Below, piece after piece: positions 50,001 to 63,091 of a stretch of DNA of 64,000 nucleotides (the stretch's first letter is position 1; each line of letters opens with the position of its first letter). The notes beneath the pieces are model-generated. The model ran no database searches. It worked only from the letters and a program-made list of their open reading frames with translations, and had not been told where the DNA came from. Made by a program: the position numbers and the translations under genes. The DNA lies in assembly GCA_038049695.1 (NCBI GenBank), contig CP142456.1, positions 73,059,922-73,123,921 on the forward strand, read 5' to 3'. Origin of the DNA: Cinnamomum chago (taxonomy: Eukaryota > Streptophyta > Magnoliopsida > Laurales > Lauraceae).

Positions 50001-51493
50001 GGGGTCAAACTTGATAATTGGTGTGGTCTCACATAGATTTTACCATCCCCCCTGGTCCCATCCCCAAACGGGGCCCACAATTGGGCCCACAAAAAAGTTC
50101 TCACATAATATGTGAGAACAATTCACACCTAAATATTACCCATATATACATGTATATACATACAAGCTTTCCTTATGGTCTTACAATATAAGACACCTGG
50201 TGGGTCCACTTCAGACGCCACAAATCATGGAATATGGGGCGATCAAAAGATCCAAGTGGGGCCAATCTAAATATTAGGCTTAATGTCAATCTAATACCAC
50301 TAAGCCATTCATCCATGGTCCACAAGTTTAACAGCTTTATATAAGATAATTAAATTGACCCGCGATCTAACTGTTCACACCATTCGGAGAGACCTTTGTG
50401 AGTACACACACATATATACATACATACATAAGTTAAGAAATGAATGCTTTGTCATGGGCCTATTGGCGTCGTGCTGCTACTGCTTTCTATTATCTTGTGC
50501 TTGTGGTGGTATTGTAGTTTTCTCTCTCTTTTTTTCCCTCTTATTCTTGTGATGCTTTGTCATTGGAGTTATGCCTAGCCCAATTTGTATTATTGTGGTT
50601 CTAGTTGGCTAAAGATGTGATGGTTGGATTGTATTGATCAGATGAAAGCTGTTGTCCAGGCATACTTCAAAGAAGCTCAATGGCTTAACACTAATTATGT
50701 GCCTACACTAGAAGAGTATCTTAAAATCTCCCTAGTCACAAGCGGTTATTTTTATTTGACGGCTGCTTCCTATGTCGGTATGGGAAAAGAGGCAACTAAA
50801 GAAGCATTTGATTGGTTGAAGACCCATCCTAAGTTTATCATGGATTCATGTTTAATTGGTCGGCTTGTGGATGATATCCAATCAAATGAGGTAAAAACCA
50901 ATGCATGTTTTATCATAGTTCACCAGTGCATGTTTTATCATAGCTCTAACATTCGAGCAACCCATGTGAATATTGGGAACCATATATATGATCGATTGAG
51001 GTTCTATTTTAGGGCCTTCAAAGCTTTCGAAATCCTCGCCATTAGTCAAATTGAGATGGATCCCAAGATTTGCATGATCAATTAGAGAGTCCAGCCATCC
51101 AAATCGATGGTCTTGAAAGTTTGCATATATTATACACACTCAGACGTCATAAACACTCAAATGGAATAACCTATTATTTTGCATTGATGGTAATTCAAGC
51201 ATGAGCAAAAGAGAGCACACGTTGCGTCTGCCATTGAGTGCTACATGAAGGAGCATGGTGTATCGAGGCCTGAGGCTTGCCAAAAGATTCGAGAAATGGT
51301 TACATCAGCATGGAAGGACATTAACAAGTTCTGCCTCAAACCAATTCCCTTTCCATTGTCTCTACTTTTGCGAGTGGTCAACCTTACACGTGTGATAGAA
51401 GTAATCTACCTACATGGAGATGGATACAGTGATTCCTTGGGTGAAACAAAAGAGATGATCAGTGCAATGCTTGTAAATCCTATTCCGATGTGA
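44023..51493 (+). CDS. TPS: Terpene synthase (TPS-a, probable sesquiterpene synthase), copy D
   Basis: Exons: 44023-44166, 45292-45547, 45764-46136, 47215-47433, 48237-48375, 50642-50890, 51200-51493. The 557-residue product reads identically to copy C, with Val468 and Ser482, and has the same RX8W, RXR, DDxxD and NSE/DTE motifs described for copy B. Intron differences identify the copy: GTCCCTACTAT in intron 4 (near 47806; CTGCTAT elsewhere) and CCCAAACGGGG inside MITE 4 (near 50066; AAATGGGG elsewhere). No disruption of reading frame or splice site is seen, so it should be functional. Confidence 0.95.
47456..47810. mobile_element. hAT-like element with 63-bp repeats, intron 4 of copy D
   Basis: Same position and structure as in copies B and C; one private substitution within a repeat unit (TTTCGTAATTTTG near 47603) and one at the right end. 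Confidence 0.5.
48891..49267. mobile_element. MITE 1 in intron 5, copy D
   Basis: 377 bp; keeps AGCTTAGGG like copy B but has the contracted TA run like copy C. Confidence 0.8.
49297..49538. mobile_element. MITE 2 in intron 5, copy D
   Basis: 242 bp, same boundaries as in B and C. Confidence 0.7.
49590..49742. mobile_element. MITE 3 hairpin in intron 5, copy D
   Basis: 153 bp, both hairpin arms preserved. Confidence 0.85.
49760..50141. mobile_element. MITE 4 in intron 5, copy D
   Basis: 382 bp with one private substitution near the right arm (CCCAAACGGGG). Confidence 0.8.
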
Positions 51494-51685
51494 AAAATAC
51501 TCTCATAACCACTATGATTATATGTTTTCATATCAATGTTCTATTACTATAGGGGAGCGTTTTACCACTTGATTATTGATGCAAAAATCATGTAAAACTA
51601 TCACATATATGAAACTAGGTGGTAAAAAGCTTTGATTAATGCTTTTCATTTTTTCTACAATCTCTCTCTCCCTCTCTCTGGAATA

Positions 51686-52300
51686 TGTTAGAAATGCATA
51701 TTTGTTTTTGGGAAAAATAAAAACATGGTGGTTGAGTAGAGTTCCTGAATTAAATGTGTCGAATATCCTTTCAATTTTGTATGACAACCACTATTAAAAG
51801 TGAAAATAATTAAAACCTTAAATGAGCTCTATTATGCGCTTCCTTGAGTTAGCGGAGGTTTAAAGTACAAAATAAAGAAAAATAAAAAACCTTCAAAGCA
51901 CTCTCCTTCAATGAAACAAAAAGAAATTCTGGTCCAAAATGGGTGTCGGTATGAGATAGATCATATATACAAACTCGTTGTGAATGCTCTCAAGTCTTCG
52001 AGATGATTAACTTAAGGGTTCTCATCTCCCTTATATAGAGCAATCCCGAAGAGTCACAACGAGCAATCCCTAAGTTTCATGGCTACCACGGACTCTACCC
52101 TTCTAGGAATCCCATATCTTCTAAACAGCATGGGATTTATGCCAAAGTGGAAGCTTGATCCTGATCCAAACTCCACAGCCAGGAGTTTGATCTTCACCTA
52201 CTCTACCAGATCAAGATTTGCTAAGAGTTTATCAGCGGCAACCCTCGGGATATATCTGGTGAGGGCCCCATGATAGTAGGGCCACATAATTTTCCTAACA
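51686..52300 (-). mobile_element. Copia-like LTR, unit 4
   Basis: 615 bp with TGTTAG/CTAACA ends; inherited broken remnant. Confidence 0.5.
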
Positions 52301-52578
52301 ATCTCCCATTTAGCTAGAATGTAATGTATATCAAACGTGCCATCATAAATCCAATATACTACGGTCCCTTCATTTATCTCTAGCCTACGATAGGGCTCAA
52401 TGAAGGAAAACTCATCAATTCTACTAGTGGGATCCACGAGATTGAAATCTCACCTTTGTAACCCACAGTTTAGATATACAGATAACACAATTCAATATAG
52501 TGAGGGATTGTGGAATTATGGTTCCATTCATTGATGTGATGGCCGACTAAAAACATTTGCACCGGTTCATCGATTCTT

Positions 52579-52656
52579 ACCAATTTTGGATATCCATAAA
52601 GAGATCTAACCCGATGGACCAATTTTGGATATCCATAAAGAGATCTAACCCGATGG
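52579..52656 (+). repeat. 39-bp tandem duplication, unit 4
   Basis: Two adjacent identical 39-bp copies. Confidence 0.9.
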
Positions 52657-55167
52657 CCAGTTGCGTTATTGCATTCTCTACAGAGCTACTAAGGGCAATT
52701 ATCTCTATACCAGAAATCAACACCTTTGCCAATGGTTAAAATATAACTAGACATAGACTCCCTCTTGTCCAAGTCACCATGCCCAGAGGCAACCATACAA
52801 CCATGTAGTTCAAAAAATAACAACCATGCGACAAAATGGTGTAGCAAATATTTTTTATGTACCCAAATTCCTCTTATTCACTTGTCATAACAGGCATACC
52901 ATGATGACTTAGGAATCTAACTATGAGACAAATGGCGATCCATCTCTAGTCTCATAAATCTCGTATTAAAGTATCTTATGCACGATGAGGATGTCATGCA
53001 TTATGCTCCTCCCACTATTTGATCACGGCTTCAAGTGCAGAGCTTCAATTGCAGTAATAACTGGTAAGACCAGGTCGATCCACATGGAGCTTTAGAAATA
53101 AGGCTTTCCAACTCTGTCACATGCCCTAAATAAAATCTAATTTTAGCCTAAAATTTAGAAAAGTACATTCATCATTCCTACTTTAAACTAAAATTAAATA
53201 CATTTCCAAAAATAAAATTTCCTAAATCTAAAAACCTAATCTAAAATGAATCACAAGTTGCTACAAAAGAACACACAAATTAGAAACAATCCAAAAATAA
53301 AACTTACCAAAAATAAAACTAAGAAGCTAAATTAAAAAAAAATGAACCTAAGTTAGAAACCAAATCAATCAAAACATGCTCAACATAGATTAGTAACAAA
53401 TCAAATCACTCAAAAAGAAAACAACCTACTTTCTAAAATTAGCATGCAAACCTTACTAAATTAGTTTCCTAAATTATAAACTAGGTTAGTCAATTAGGGT
53501 TAATATATTTCCTAAGTTAGTGAATTGAGTTAATCAACTCCCTAAAGTTAAGGACTTTCCAAATAAATAAAGATTTTCAAATCTTAACAAATTTAGAAAG
53601 CACTAAGTCAATCATACCTTATGTTAGAATTTCCAAATCTTAAGAAACTTCCTAAGTTAAAATCTTCAATTAACAAAAATTAAAAAGATCTTTTATTTGT
53701 GAAAATTATCTAAATAATGTAAAACACAAAATCAAAAACTAATCCTAAAGTTAGAAAGTTAGTAATGCAATGTATGCCATGAGATGTTAGAAAATTCTAA
53801 GTCTAGAAAACTAATATGCAGGGCTGTTTTTATGCATGATTTTTCCTAATCTAATGCAACCTAAAACTGAGTTTATTGGCTAGATTTTGAGCTACAATGA
53901 TGTATGAATCAAATAAAAAAAAAAAAAACCAGAAGTGGAAAACGAATTTAAAACGAATGAGATATGAGTGTATGATCATGACCTAAAAAAAAAACTATGC
54001 AGAAATTCTGCACACAGGTGGGTCCGACCAGCCATGTTTGAGCCACTGGTTCACCATCTTTCCAAAATTATTTTTGTTTGAAATTTGGGGGTTTAAAAAT
54101 AAACTGATCAAACTTTAATTTCCCCAAGTTTCATTGAAAAATAATGTGTTTTGATCAAGTTTCTAATCGCAAACTTTTTACACAAAATCTGTCCTGAAAT
54201 TCCTGCAACAATGTGCTGAATTGTGGACTTTATATTCAGATCCAGATTTCCCAAAAATTATTTGGCCGAGATTATTGACTCAAATCTCTGATTTTTCTTG
54301 CTTATTCAATTTCAAACTCCGATTCCGGCAACTTAAACATATCTAAACTCCACCAATATGAATATGCATGCAATGCTAATTAGTACCAACCATAAACTAT
54401 GCATAAAAATTCACATAAACATATAAGAAGCAAAAGAAGAAAAGAAAACAACAAATGATTGAATTTAAATGTGTGGTGTAAAAAAAAAATGTGTGGATTG
54501 CCTATGTAATTGAAAAATTATGAATTGAAAATTTATTTTAATCATGAATGCCATGATCTTAGAATTTCAAAATCATCTTAGGCATTGATAGGTTCATATT
54601 TTGGAAAACACTTTTTGGATTTATTTAAACATGAAACCAAGCATGACTTCCATGACCTAAAATCCCACTTTGAAAATCACTTTCATTTCAAAAAATCTGC
54701 TAGTAGATCACCAGTAGGTCAGCAGGAGTTCAGCCTACCTGAGGTCGGCTAGCCGCCTGTAAATGTTAGTGACCGTTAGAATATGACCGTTAGACGTCGG
54801 CTAGTGGCCCAAAGAGCCGTTGGAACCTTTTTTTACTATATATTTGAACCTATTCCTTGGGTTTTGAGCCAACACAATTGAATCTTTTGAGGTGTTTTGG
54901 AACCTAAGGAAGGAGAATCAATTAAGGAAGGCTTATGGGTCACTTAATTGGAAAGCAAAAGCTTGGATTCATTAGTAAAATCAATCTAAGTAAGCTTTGA
55001 TTTCCTTATCATATATTAAATGCTTTGTTTAAATTATTGATAAATTAATTTTAGCATGTTAACTATGATTAGTTGAATCCATTACATGCATTTCACTTTT
55101 AACATCTATCATATATTATAAGGGGCCGACTCCAATACAGGAACACTGCAACATAATACCATGTCCC

Positions 55168-55513
55168 ATCAATCTCTATAAGCCCAAATTCCTTAGGCTC
55201 TCCTCCTTAACACAAATAGTGTGAGGACCCTCCCCAAAACGAATCTTCTATTGCCCTAGTCTCCAATGCTTCCTCCAGGAAAGCTAGGAGAGGCAAATTT
55301 AAGGGAGCAGTAGTTGCTTTAGGACCTACTACAAGAAATTTAAGAGGTTGTCCTCCGCCCCAGGAGACCTTCATGATGTCTTTGTTAAAGGTTATGGATA
55401 TCTTCTCCTTCTCTTTGTTGAGTCCTCAGATGTTTTGTCATTATGGTTGATTTTCTCAGCCCATATATATTTCCCTTTGCTTTTAATACAATTTACCTTA
55501 TAGAAAAAAAAAA
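55168..55513 (+). mobile_element. LINE-like 3' tail with internal 142-bp loss, unit 4
   Basis: Poly-A ends at 55513; flanked by CCATGTCCC (55159-55167) and CCATGTACC (from 55514). Confidence 0.42.
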
Positions 55514-56722
55514 CCATGTACCTTCCCAATTCCCCGTTTCAGTACATGCCACGCACTAATGACTATGGTTTACCTTTCTTATTAATGACTTCTAGAAGCC
55601 ATATAAAGTACCTTTATAGCTAGGCTGACACCAAGGACTTTATGTTTGTTAACCTTTTCATATTTTTTATATAAACTTTTTTCTCATGCGCGTGATTTTT
55701 TTTATGCCTGTTGCTCAATCTTATTTAAATTTTATATATGTAAATTCTTTTTCAATTCATCGTCATTGCTAAGAAATTAATGTGTTATTCAGAAATCAAT
55801 GTGTTATTCCTACATTCACATATATATTGAAATAAACGTACGTTAATGGAATGATCTATATTAAACTGTTTAGGACAAAACTTGTTAGGTAAAACAAAAG
55901 TATCCCACTTTAGATGCCTTTTGTTTTTCTGAAGATAACAATACGTACTACTAGACCATCCTTTTCTAAAATAAGTTAAAATAAAAAATATATATTTATG
56001 TGCATGTATGTATGTATGTATGTTCAAGGGGAAGCAGTTGGCCCTCTGTTTTTCAAAAATGGATTTCAATCTATGTTTAATAAATCCACAGTAAACACAC
56101 ATTTACTGCTGAGAAGACATTTGAAAAACATTAAGGGGAAAATGAAAGATATTTATTGATTTAGAAATGGTTACATAGGATCCCATTGTGGAAAACTTGC
56201 CGTGCACTAACTAATAAGTATATCTTGGGTGATTATATAGAGGATGAGACATGACTGAAGTAGGAGTAAAATGGGTAAGATTTGTATTGAAGGCCTATTT
56301 TAAACTTCCATTTACTTGGCTCAAATAATCACATTCAAAGAATAAATCCAGATGAAGCTTATTAGTGTATGTTACTTGTAGATGTAGTGGTGATAACTTC
56401 AAAACAATAAATCAAGTTAATGGAAAATAACTTGCAAAAGCACTTTTTACTTAGGGTTTATTTGTTTTCATTGAATATACATAGGAATTAATGGTCAAAT
56501 GAGATTTTCAAACAAGGGTTATTAAAGAGCCAAGGGCGAAGAAAATGAGGTGTGAGGTGAAAGATGTATGGAAGCTATCTATATGGGACCCTGACTTTCA
56601 TACTATATATTTAAATTAATGAGGGCTGGATATTCACCTTTGACATTTCATTTTTAACGACTTATATAAATATACTCTTAAAATTCTTAGGAATTCAATT
56701 ACATGAACCACACAAGCTTTTA

Positions 56723-58168
56723 GGGCCTGTTCTTTACAACAATTCATAGAGTTTTTCTCTGGAAAATTTCAAAATCTCCGACAGCTATACCCTAATGTGG
56801 AATTCCTAAATCCTCCTCTTGAATGGAACATTTGAAATTCAAGAAAAATGCATAGAGATTCCCATCATTAATTGGGAACAAATGTAACATCATATACTTA
56901 ACACCATTTCGTCTCTGATAAAAAAAGATTTCTTTGATCACTCAACTAACATTCTGAATATTTTATGCCTAGAAAATGGATATTAAATGTTTCTATGCAA
57001 GATTGAGGGCCTACTCATTTAAGGATGAGTTAGAAAAAACACCACCTTAATCCAAATCAAACATGCGAGATTACAAAGATAGCAAGTGTAAACCACATAA
57101 CGTACTGAGTAGAAGCACTTGATGTAACAACTCTCTCCGTTTTAATTTCTTATTAACTTCTTAGGGTAACACGAGGAGGAGTATGTTTATAATGATGCAT
57201 TTTTAATAGCATTTTAGAATCTTAAATCCACAATTTCCTCTTATGTAGTGCAATGTGGTGATCATCATATCACGAGTTTTGAAAATAGCACTTATATTTT
57301 TCATTTATAAAGATTGATTCTAATTGTGATTTTGACAATCCCATTATAATTCATAAAAGATGTTATTTGTATTATATTACATGTGCTAGACGCCGGTAGG
57401 TTAATTAAGCTAGTCTTAAAGATTTTTGAGATTTTCACAATTGATAGTGCAGTTTTTAAAGACTTGTTTCTTTGCAAGAATTTCTGACAGGAATTTAGGC
57501 TGTCTGTGAATTCCTGAATTGTAGTCGGAAATTCCATGTTCACTTGCTTGCATTCCCAGCATTTGAGGCAAGTAGTATTTTGAAATTCCAAAAAAGTGGA
57601 CTTCCCAAATGCTAGCCTTGACTCCAGCATTTACAAATTCAAGCATTCTGAGAGGCTTGTTGGAACTTCGGCTCTCCCCCAACGATTGATTTTAATCTTC
57701 TCCTCTATTCTACTGTAACAAAATCAAGTCCAGACATCTTCTTCCTCCACCCTCCTTTCATATGTTTGCCTATTTTTCTCTTTTTTTTTTTTTTTTTTGC
57801 TGCATGCTATTTTTTCTAGAGGGTTTTGATGGAATGGAAAGAAGAAGGGTTTTTTGGGGTCTTAATGGAATGGAATCGGTGGGTTCTCTTAGATCTGAAC
57901 CGGATGGTAAGTGACAGGGGCTATTTGGTTGGATGGATGGATTGATTTGTGGCTTGTGTTGGCTGAGAGATGAAGAAATTCAAATGGATATGAAGTCGAA
58001 AATTTTTGGAGTTTAGGTAGCCTGAAATTCTCAGGGAGGAATTTTGGCCTAAAAGAAACAAGAAATTTAGGAATACCAGAATTAATAGGACTTTAAAATT
58101 CCACCATCTCAAATTCTACAGGTTCCAACATACATGAATTCTAAAAATTAATGCAAAGAAACAGGCCC
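56723..58168. mobile_element. Non-autonomous DNA transposon candidate, unit 4
   Basis: 1446 bp with the same GGGCCTGTT termini. Confidence 0.45.
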
Positions 58169-58560
58169 GAAAAGTTAAGCAAAGAAATAATGTGAAACTT
58201 TCCCTTGTCCTTCACCATATTTCTCTTATTTCTATTGGCTGAGTTGTTATTTCATTTTCTGGGTCCCTTTTCTTTTCCAACTTCAACGTAAAACTACTCG
58301 TGGATAGGATCAACATCATGTCAGAATTGTTTATTACCATAGGAACATTCCATTTCACGAGGAGTACTGTCTAGAGTTTATTAGACATTCTCACCTAAAA
58401 AAAGACAACATATTTTTTTATGTGGCTCACCTCGCTTCTCCTACATAGTTGGCACCAATCTATTTCACAATAATTTTATATGTACTTGCTAGTAAGAGTT
58501 GGAATATAAAAAGAATCGATTAATTTAAAGAAGATTGTACTTTGTGGCTAATTTTTATTG

Positions 58561-58660
58561 GATTGTTGTAGCTCAGCTAGTTAGGGTAAATGTCAGAATG
58601 CACGAGTTCAAATGAACAATTGTGTTCCGCTCAAAGGAGAAAATTCACCAGTTAATATCA
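58561..58660 (+). mobile_element. SINE-like / tRNA-derived segment, unit 4
   Basis: A box-like TAGCTCAGCTAG begins at 58569. Confidence 0.4.
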
Positions 58661-60788
58661 AGATAGTTATGAATTAAAAGTCGTCAGAAGTTTGGGTTTC
58701 TCTTGGATTATTGATGGAAATTAATGAAAAAAATAAAAATAGGAAAGGAATAAAACATATTTGAAATCTTCACTCATATTGAAATATTCTTACTTTTAAC
58801 GGTGTTTTTCACTTTCGTGCTGCACTTTTTGCTTAGGGGCTTGGTTTGGATAGGTGATTTTTGTGGGAGTGGTGGTCTCAGTGAAAAAAAAAATGAAAAA
58901 CAAGCTTTTCCTAAATTTTAAGCAATCCTAAAAATTCTAATCTTGTAAAAGGGGCTTCAATTAAAAAGTAAAACCGAAGAACCACAAATAGCCATTAAAT
59001 AGTTTATTCGTAGATTAGAAAAACTAAAAGCAAGAAAAATCACAAGACTTGGAAAGAGTAAGTTTAGATGAGTAAAATGAAGTTTGACTTAGGTGAGGAA
59101 GCTTTTGGGTGAAAAAAATAGCCACAAGTGAGGTAGGAAGGTGTCACGTCCCCAGAACCCGATTAGAGAATAAACCGGATCCTTAGAGTGAAATTTAGGA
59201 CTAATTAGAATTTTTGTCCTTTAGGCCCAAGGATCATAAGTTCGCTGTGAGGATATAATATTTCAAGCCTCATGTATAATAAGAATTGCGAAATTCATAC
59301 AAATCTAGGCATATGGAATATCAACAATGGATAATGACTTCATTTAATAATTAAAGTTGCACAAAAGAATAAACAAAACTAACCAAGGAGTTAATTAATT
59401 ACACTGGCACTACTCTAACACTAGAAGAAACTCGCTCATTATCTAAACCCACTTAAATATCTAAAATATAAATAATTATAATAATAATAAAATAAACGGG
59501 TCAATGGGCCTACTATTGGGCCCAACTGACCCAGTAAGGTCTTGGACCTTATAGAAAGTGGCTACCCAGATTTTTATTTTTTTCCATTTCTATTAAACAT
59601 TACAGGGCTGGACGGATTGATCATTAGACATTACAATCTTTTCATTGAGCTTTCAAACCGGTACCAACGGATGGATCAAAAACTTTGACAAGGAGAAGTT
59701 GATGCTACACTTGGCCTGAAATCTAGCCAAACATCTTGACATCTAAAATACATACGCCAGAAATTCAAAATCAAGAAACCAGACGTCTAGAGTTGCGTTT
59801 AGATGTCAGGGGACAAGAAATCTAAAGATGATAGATGCCTAGGTTAATGTGAAGCAAAAGTTCCTTGTAGGGGATTTTATCGGAAAAACCCCCTTAAATT
59901 CGGTGGAGACCAAAAACTAGAATGGTCATAGAGGCTCTTTTCAGTTTTTTTCTTTCTTTTATTGTATCGAGTAGCAATATTGCTGCTCCTCTGTAAATAT
60001 TGCTGCTCATTGAGTCACCTTCCTTCTTTTCTACTTTGCATGTCCACTATTCACTCATTCAACTAAGTAATGACGCACCTTGTTCTCTTAAATTATCTCC
60101 AAACTTCAAATCAAGCAATCAATACTGCAAACGACCCAAATTATTATTGAATCAAGAGCACTCGTTTAAATTAAACAAACAACCCTTTGCCCCAAACGAG
60201 GAGACTTCCAGCTCAGAGCCATAAATATTCCTTTAGTATTACTTAAATTACAAAAACAAATACCTGGGATTTAGTAGAGGAGAAACTTCTCTAGCCAGAG
60301 AACTACACGACCAGTCTAGTTCTATGGGCCCCACATACGCCCGCATTTGATCAATGCAGCTCCATTCGCAGTCTTTAGTCCCCATGATTTAGCACCATGT
60401 GCAACTTTGTGGTCATCAAACCTTTCTTCGTCATTGGATTGAATTTCAATTTTCAAAATATCTACAGTTAAAAGACCATTAAATCTTAAGACTCTTAAAT
60501 CGAGGACTACAATTGACATTTTGCATGACCCTTATCGGTAAAAAGACCTTTCGCATCTACCTCTAATGGCACAAACGCATCCAAGTGGGCCCCACGAGCT
60601 GGACTACAAGCAGAGTATGTGGTCTGCTCGTAGGTGAAGATTTTGATCCTTTAATTAGTAGGATTGGTTTTCTGTTAAATACTTCAGAAGAAAATTGGTC
60701 TCCTCTAGCAAACAATCTCTTTTGGATTAGTAAACGGTTGCGACTGCTGAGTATTTAGGTAAAACATTCCTTTTGTGATTGAAACTAA

Positions 60789-60796
60789 TATAAATA
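60789..60796 (+). promoter_or_regulatory. TATA box of terpene synthase copy E
   Basis: TATAAATA, 181 bp from box end to ATG spacing as in the other copies. Confidence 0.5.
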
Positions 60797-60976
60797 CCAA
60801 GTTTTATAGCTAGCCAGACAGCTCAACGGCCTTAGCAAAAAACCCTTTTTGCTTGTCCTCTAGCAAACACATCCCTTTCCCACACACCTTTTAAATACCC
60901 AGCCATGCCATGCTTTGATATATTCATACACATTTTAAATCAGATTTCCTTACACACACACACACATTCTAGCAGT

Positions 60977-63091
60977 ATGGCTTCCCTAAGTTCCTCTCCT
61001 GTTGCTTCAGCCCTCCATCCCACACCTCTAAATACAAACAAAAATGGTGCTGACCGTCCATCACCATTTCATCCTTCTGTTTGGGGAGATTACTTCCTTT
61101 CTTACTCCGACGGTCACGAGGTATATATTCACACATTCTTTGTTTTGAGAAATGATCGCATGATGATGATTTTATACATGTCATGTCAACTACCGTGAGG
61201 CTCATCTTTGTTTGATCCAAGTCATTCATATCATGCAACTTCTCATGACGAGAAAGTCTCTCCAACTTTCATTCCATTAACTGGTTAATACGCAAATGTA
61301 AAGCAAAAGAGAGCTTGTTATGTTTGTGTATGTTTGTTTGTTTGTTAGATCCATTGTAGCGAAGGGATTTTTACAGTTTAGTATCTCTTAAACTTAATTT
61401 GCACATGAAAATGTTACTAAAGACATAAAAAAATGTCACCAAAGTAACTTCACTGTATTTTATCTTTTCTAATTTTTGACAGTCTTGCCCATTCTTTGAT
61501 CTGTGTTTTAACTTTTGAGGCTCTTTTTACCAAAATAAATAAATAAATTTTGAGGCCCTGAAGTGATTGAAGTATTATGTTGCAAGTAGGTTAACTTGTG
61601 TGATCGGGATTTAACCCCATCATTTATTACATTATAAGTTGTTTAGTTTGATCCCATCATATTCCTAGACCTTAAATGACCCCTCTACATTCCTGCTCAA
61701 GGAGGTTGTTTTGTTTTCCACCCCAGCCAAGGGGGCTGGGACCTACAATAGCACCTGGCACCCGCACACGTGAGAAGAAAGCCCGCACAAATGAACAGAG
61801 AGTCTGCGTACACATGGAAAGGGAGTGTAAGCAGCTGAAAAGGGGTAACTTAAAAAAGGATCGAACTTTAGGTAGCTGAATGAGATTTGGAGTTGCCAAT
61901 CAAGCAACCCCTTGTACTCAAGAAAGTTGGGTCCCAGTGCAGTTGGCTGCAGTAAAAAAAAAAAAAAAATCTTGTCAGGGCTGAAAAATGATAACGGGCT
62001 TTATTTTTAGAAGATAACGTCAGCCAGGTCAACACAAATCAGATGCATCTTATCCACCATTCTCCATGGGATATTTCCATCCGTCCTCAAAACATGATAG
62101 AACGTGGGGTATTAAGCAGGCCCCACAAGGAGGCCCTCCCTTATATAGATTTGCAAAAAAGCATCACTTTTCTCATCTATCTTCCATGATAGAAATTATT
62201 ATTTTTACCAACTAATCACTTTTAATTTGCAATGGGACATGGACAGAAAATAGATGCATGGACTAGCAAGGTTGGAGAGTTGAAGGAAAAAGTGAAGAGG
62301 ATGCTAATCACATCCAAGGGATCAGTTGAAGAAACGATCATGATTGATGACATCCAACGACTTGGAGTGGCCTATCACTTTGAAAAGGAGATCAACGACG
62401 CATTGGAACATATATATGAGGCCAATGTTGATTATGATGATCTAAAAACAGTCGCTCTTCGATTCCAATTACTGAGGCAAAAGGGCTATAACATCTCTTG
62501 TGGTAAAACTTCTTCACTATTTTATATCACTCATTCTTGGCAAACTGAACAACAAACAAAATAATTAGATATATGTGGACATTTAATTACCAAAGGTAAG
62601 TGTGTCCCGCTATGGGGCCTATCGATATTTTATCCGGTAGGTATGATACAATATGATTATTGTATCAATGGATCAACCTTAGGAAATTGAAATCATTAAT
62701 TATTTGATCATGAACTAGATGTATTCAACAAGTTCAAAGACAGTGAAGGCAATTTCAAGGAAAGTTTATGTAGTGATGTGGAGGGCCTGTTAAGTCTCTA
62801 CGAAGCGGCATTTTATGGCACACATGGAGAAGATACATTGGATGAGGCCATCTCTTTCACAGGAGGACAACTTACGTCTCTCATGACCCATCTTGATGGT
62901 CGTCTTGCAGCACAAGTAGGTCATGCGCTTGAGCTACCTATGCGCAAGCGCATTCCAAGGCTAGAAGCAAGATCTTATATCTCACTCTTCCAGCAACAGA
63001 AGCAGCCAAATGATGTTCTCCTAGAGCTTGCAAAGTTGGATTTCAATTTGGTACAGTCAATGCATCGAATAGAGCTAAAGGAGCTGACAAG
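60977..63091 (+). CDS. TPS: Terpene synthase (TPS-a), copy E, exons 1-3 (cut by window end)
   Basis: Exons 60977-61120, 62247-62502 and 62719-63091 encode residues 1-257 and part of 258, the N-terminal beta-type helical domain with RX8W at Arg27-Trp36. The translation is identical to copies B-D over this span. Intron 3 opens with GTAAGT at 63092 and continues to the window end; by the period, exon 4 with the DDxxD motif would begin about 170 bp beyond it. The visible part is intact. Confidence 0.93.

Larger units (their letters stand above)
34063..51017 (+). repeat. Tandem array unit 3 (16.96 kb)
   Basis: It shares with unit 4 the base change giving AAAGTGAAAATAATT (near 34848), absent from units 1 and 2, and keeps the 7 bp lost in unit 2 near 20745. 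Confidence 0.97.
51494..60976. other. Intergenic region between copies D and E
   Basis: Same content and order as the other intergenic regions; no gene found on either strand. Confidence 0.6.
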
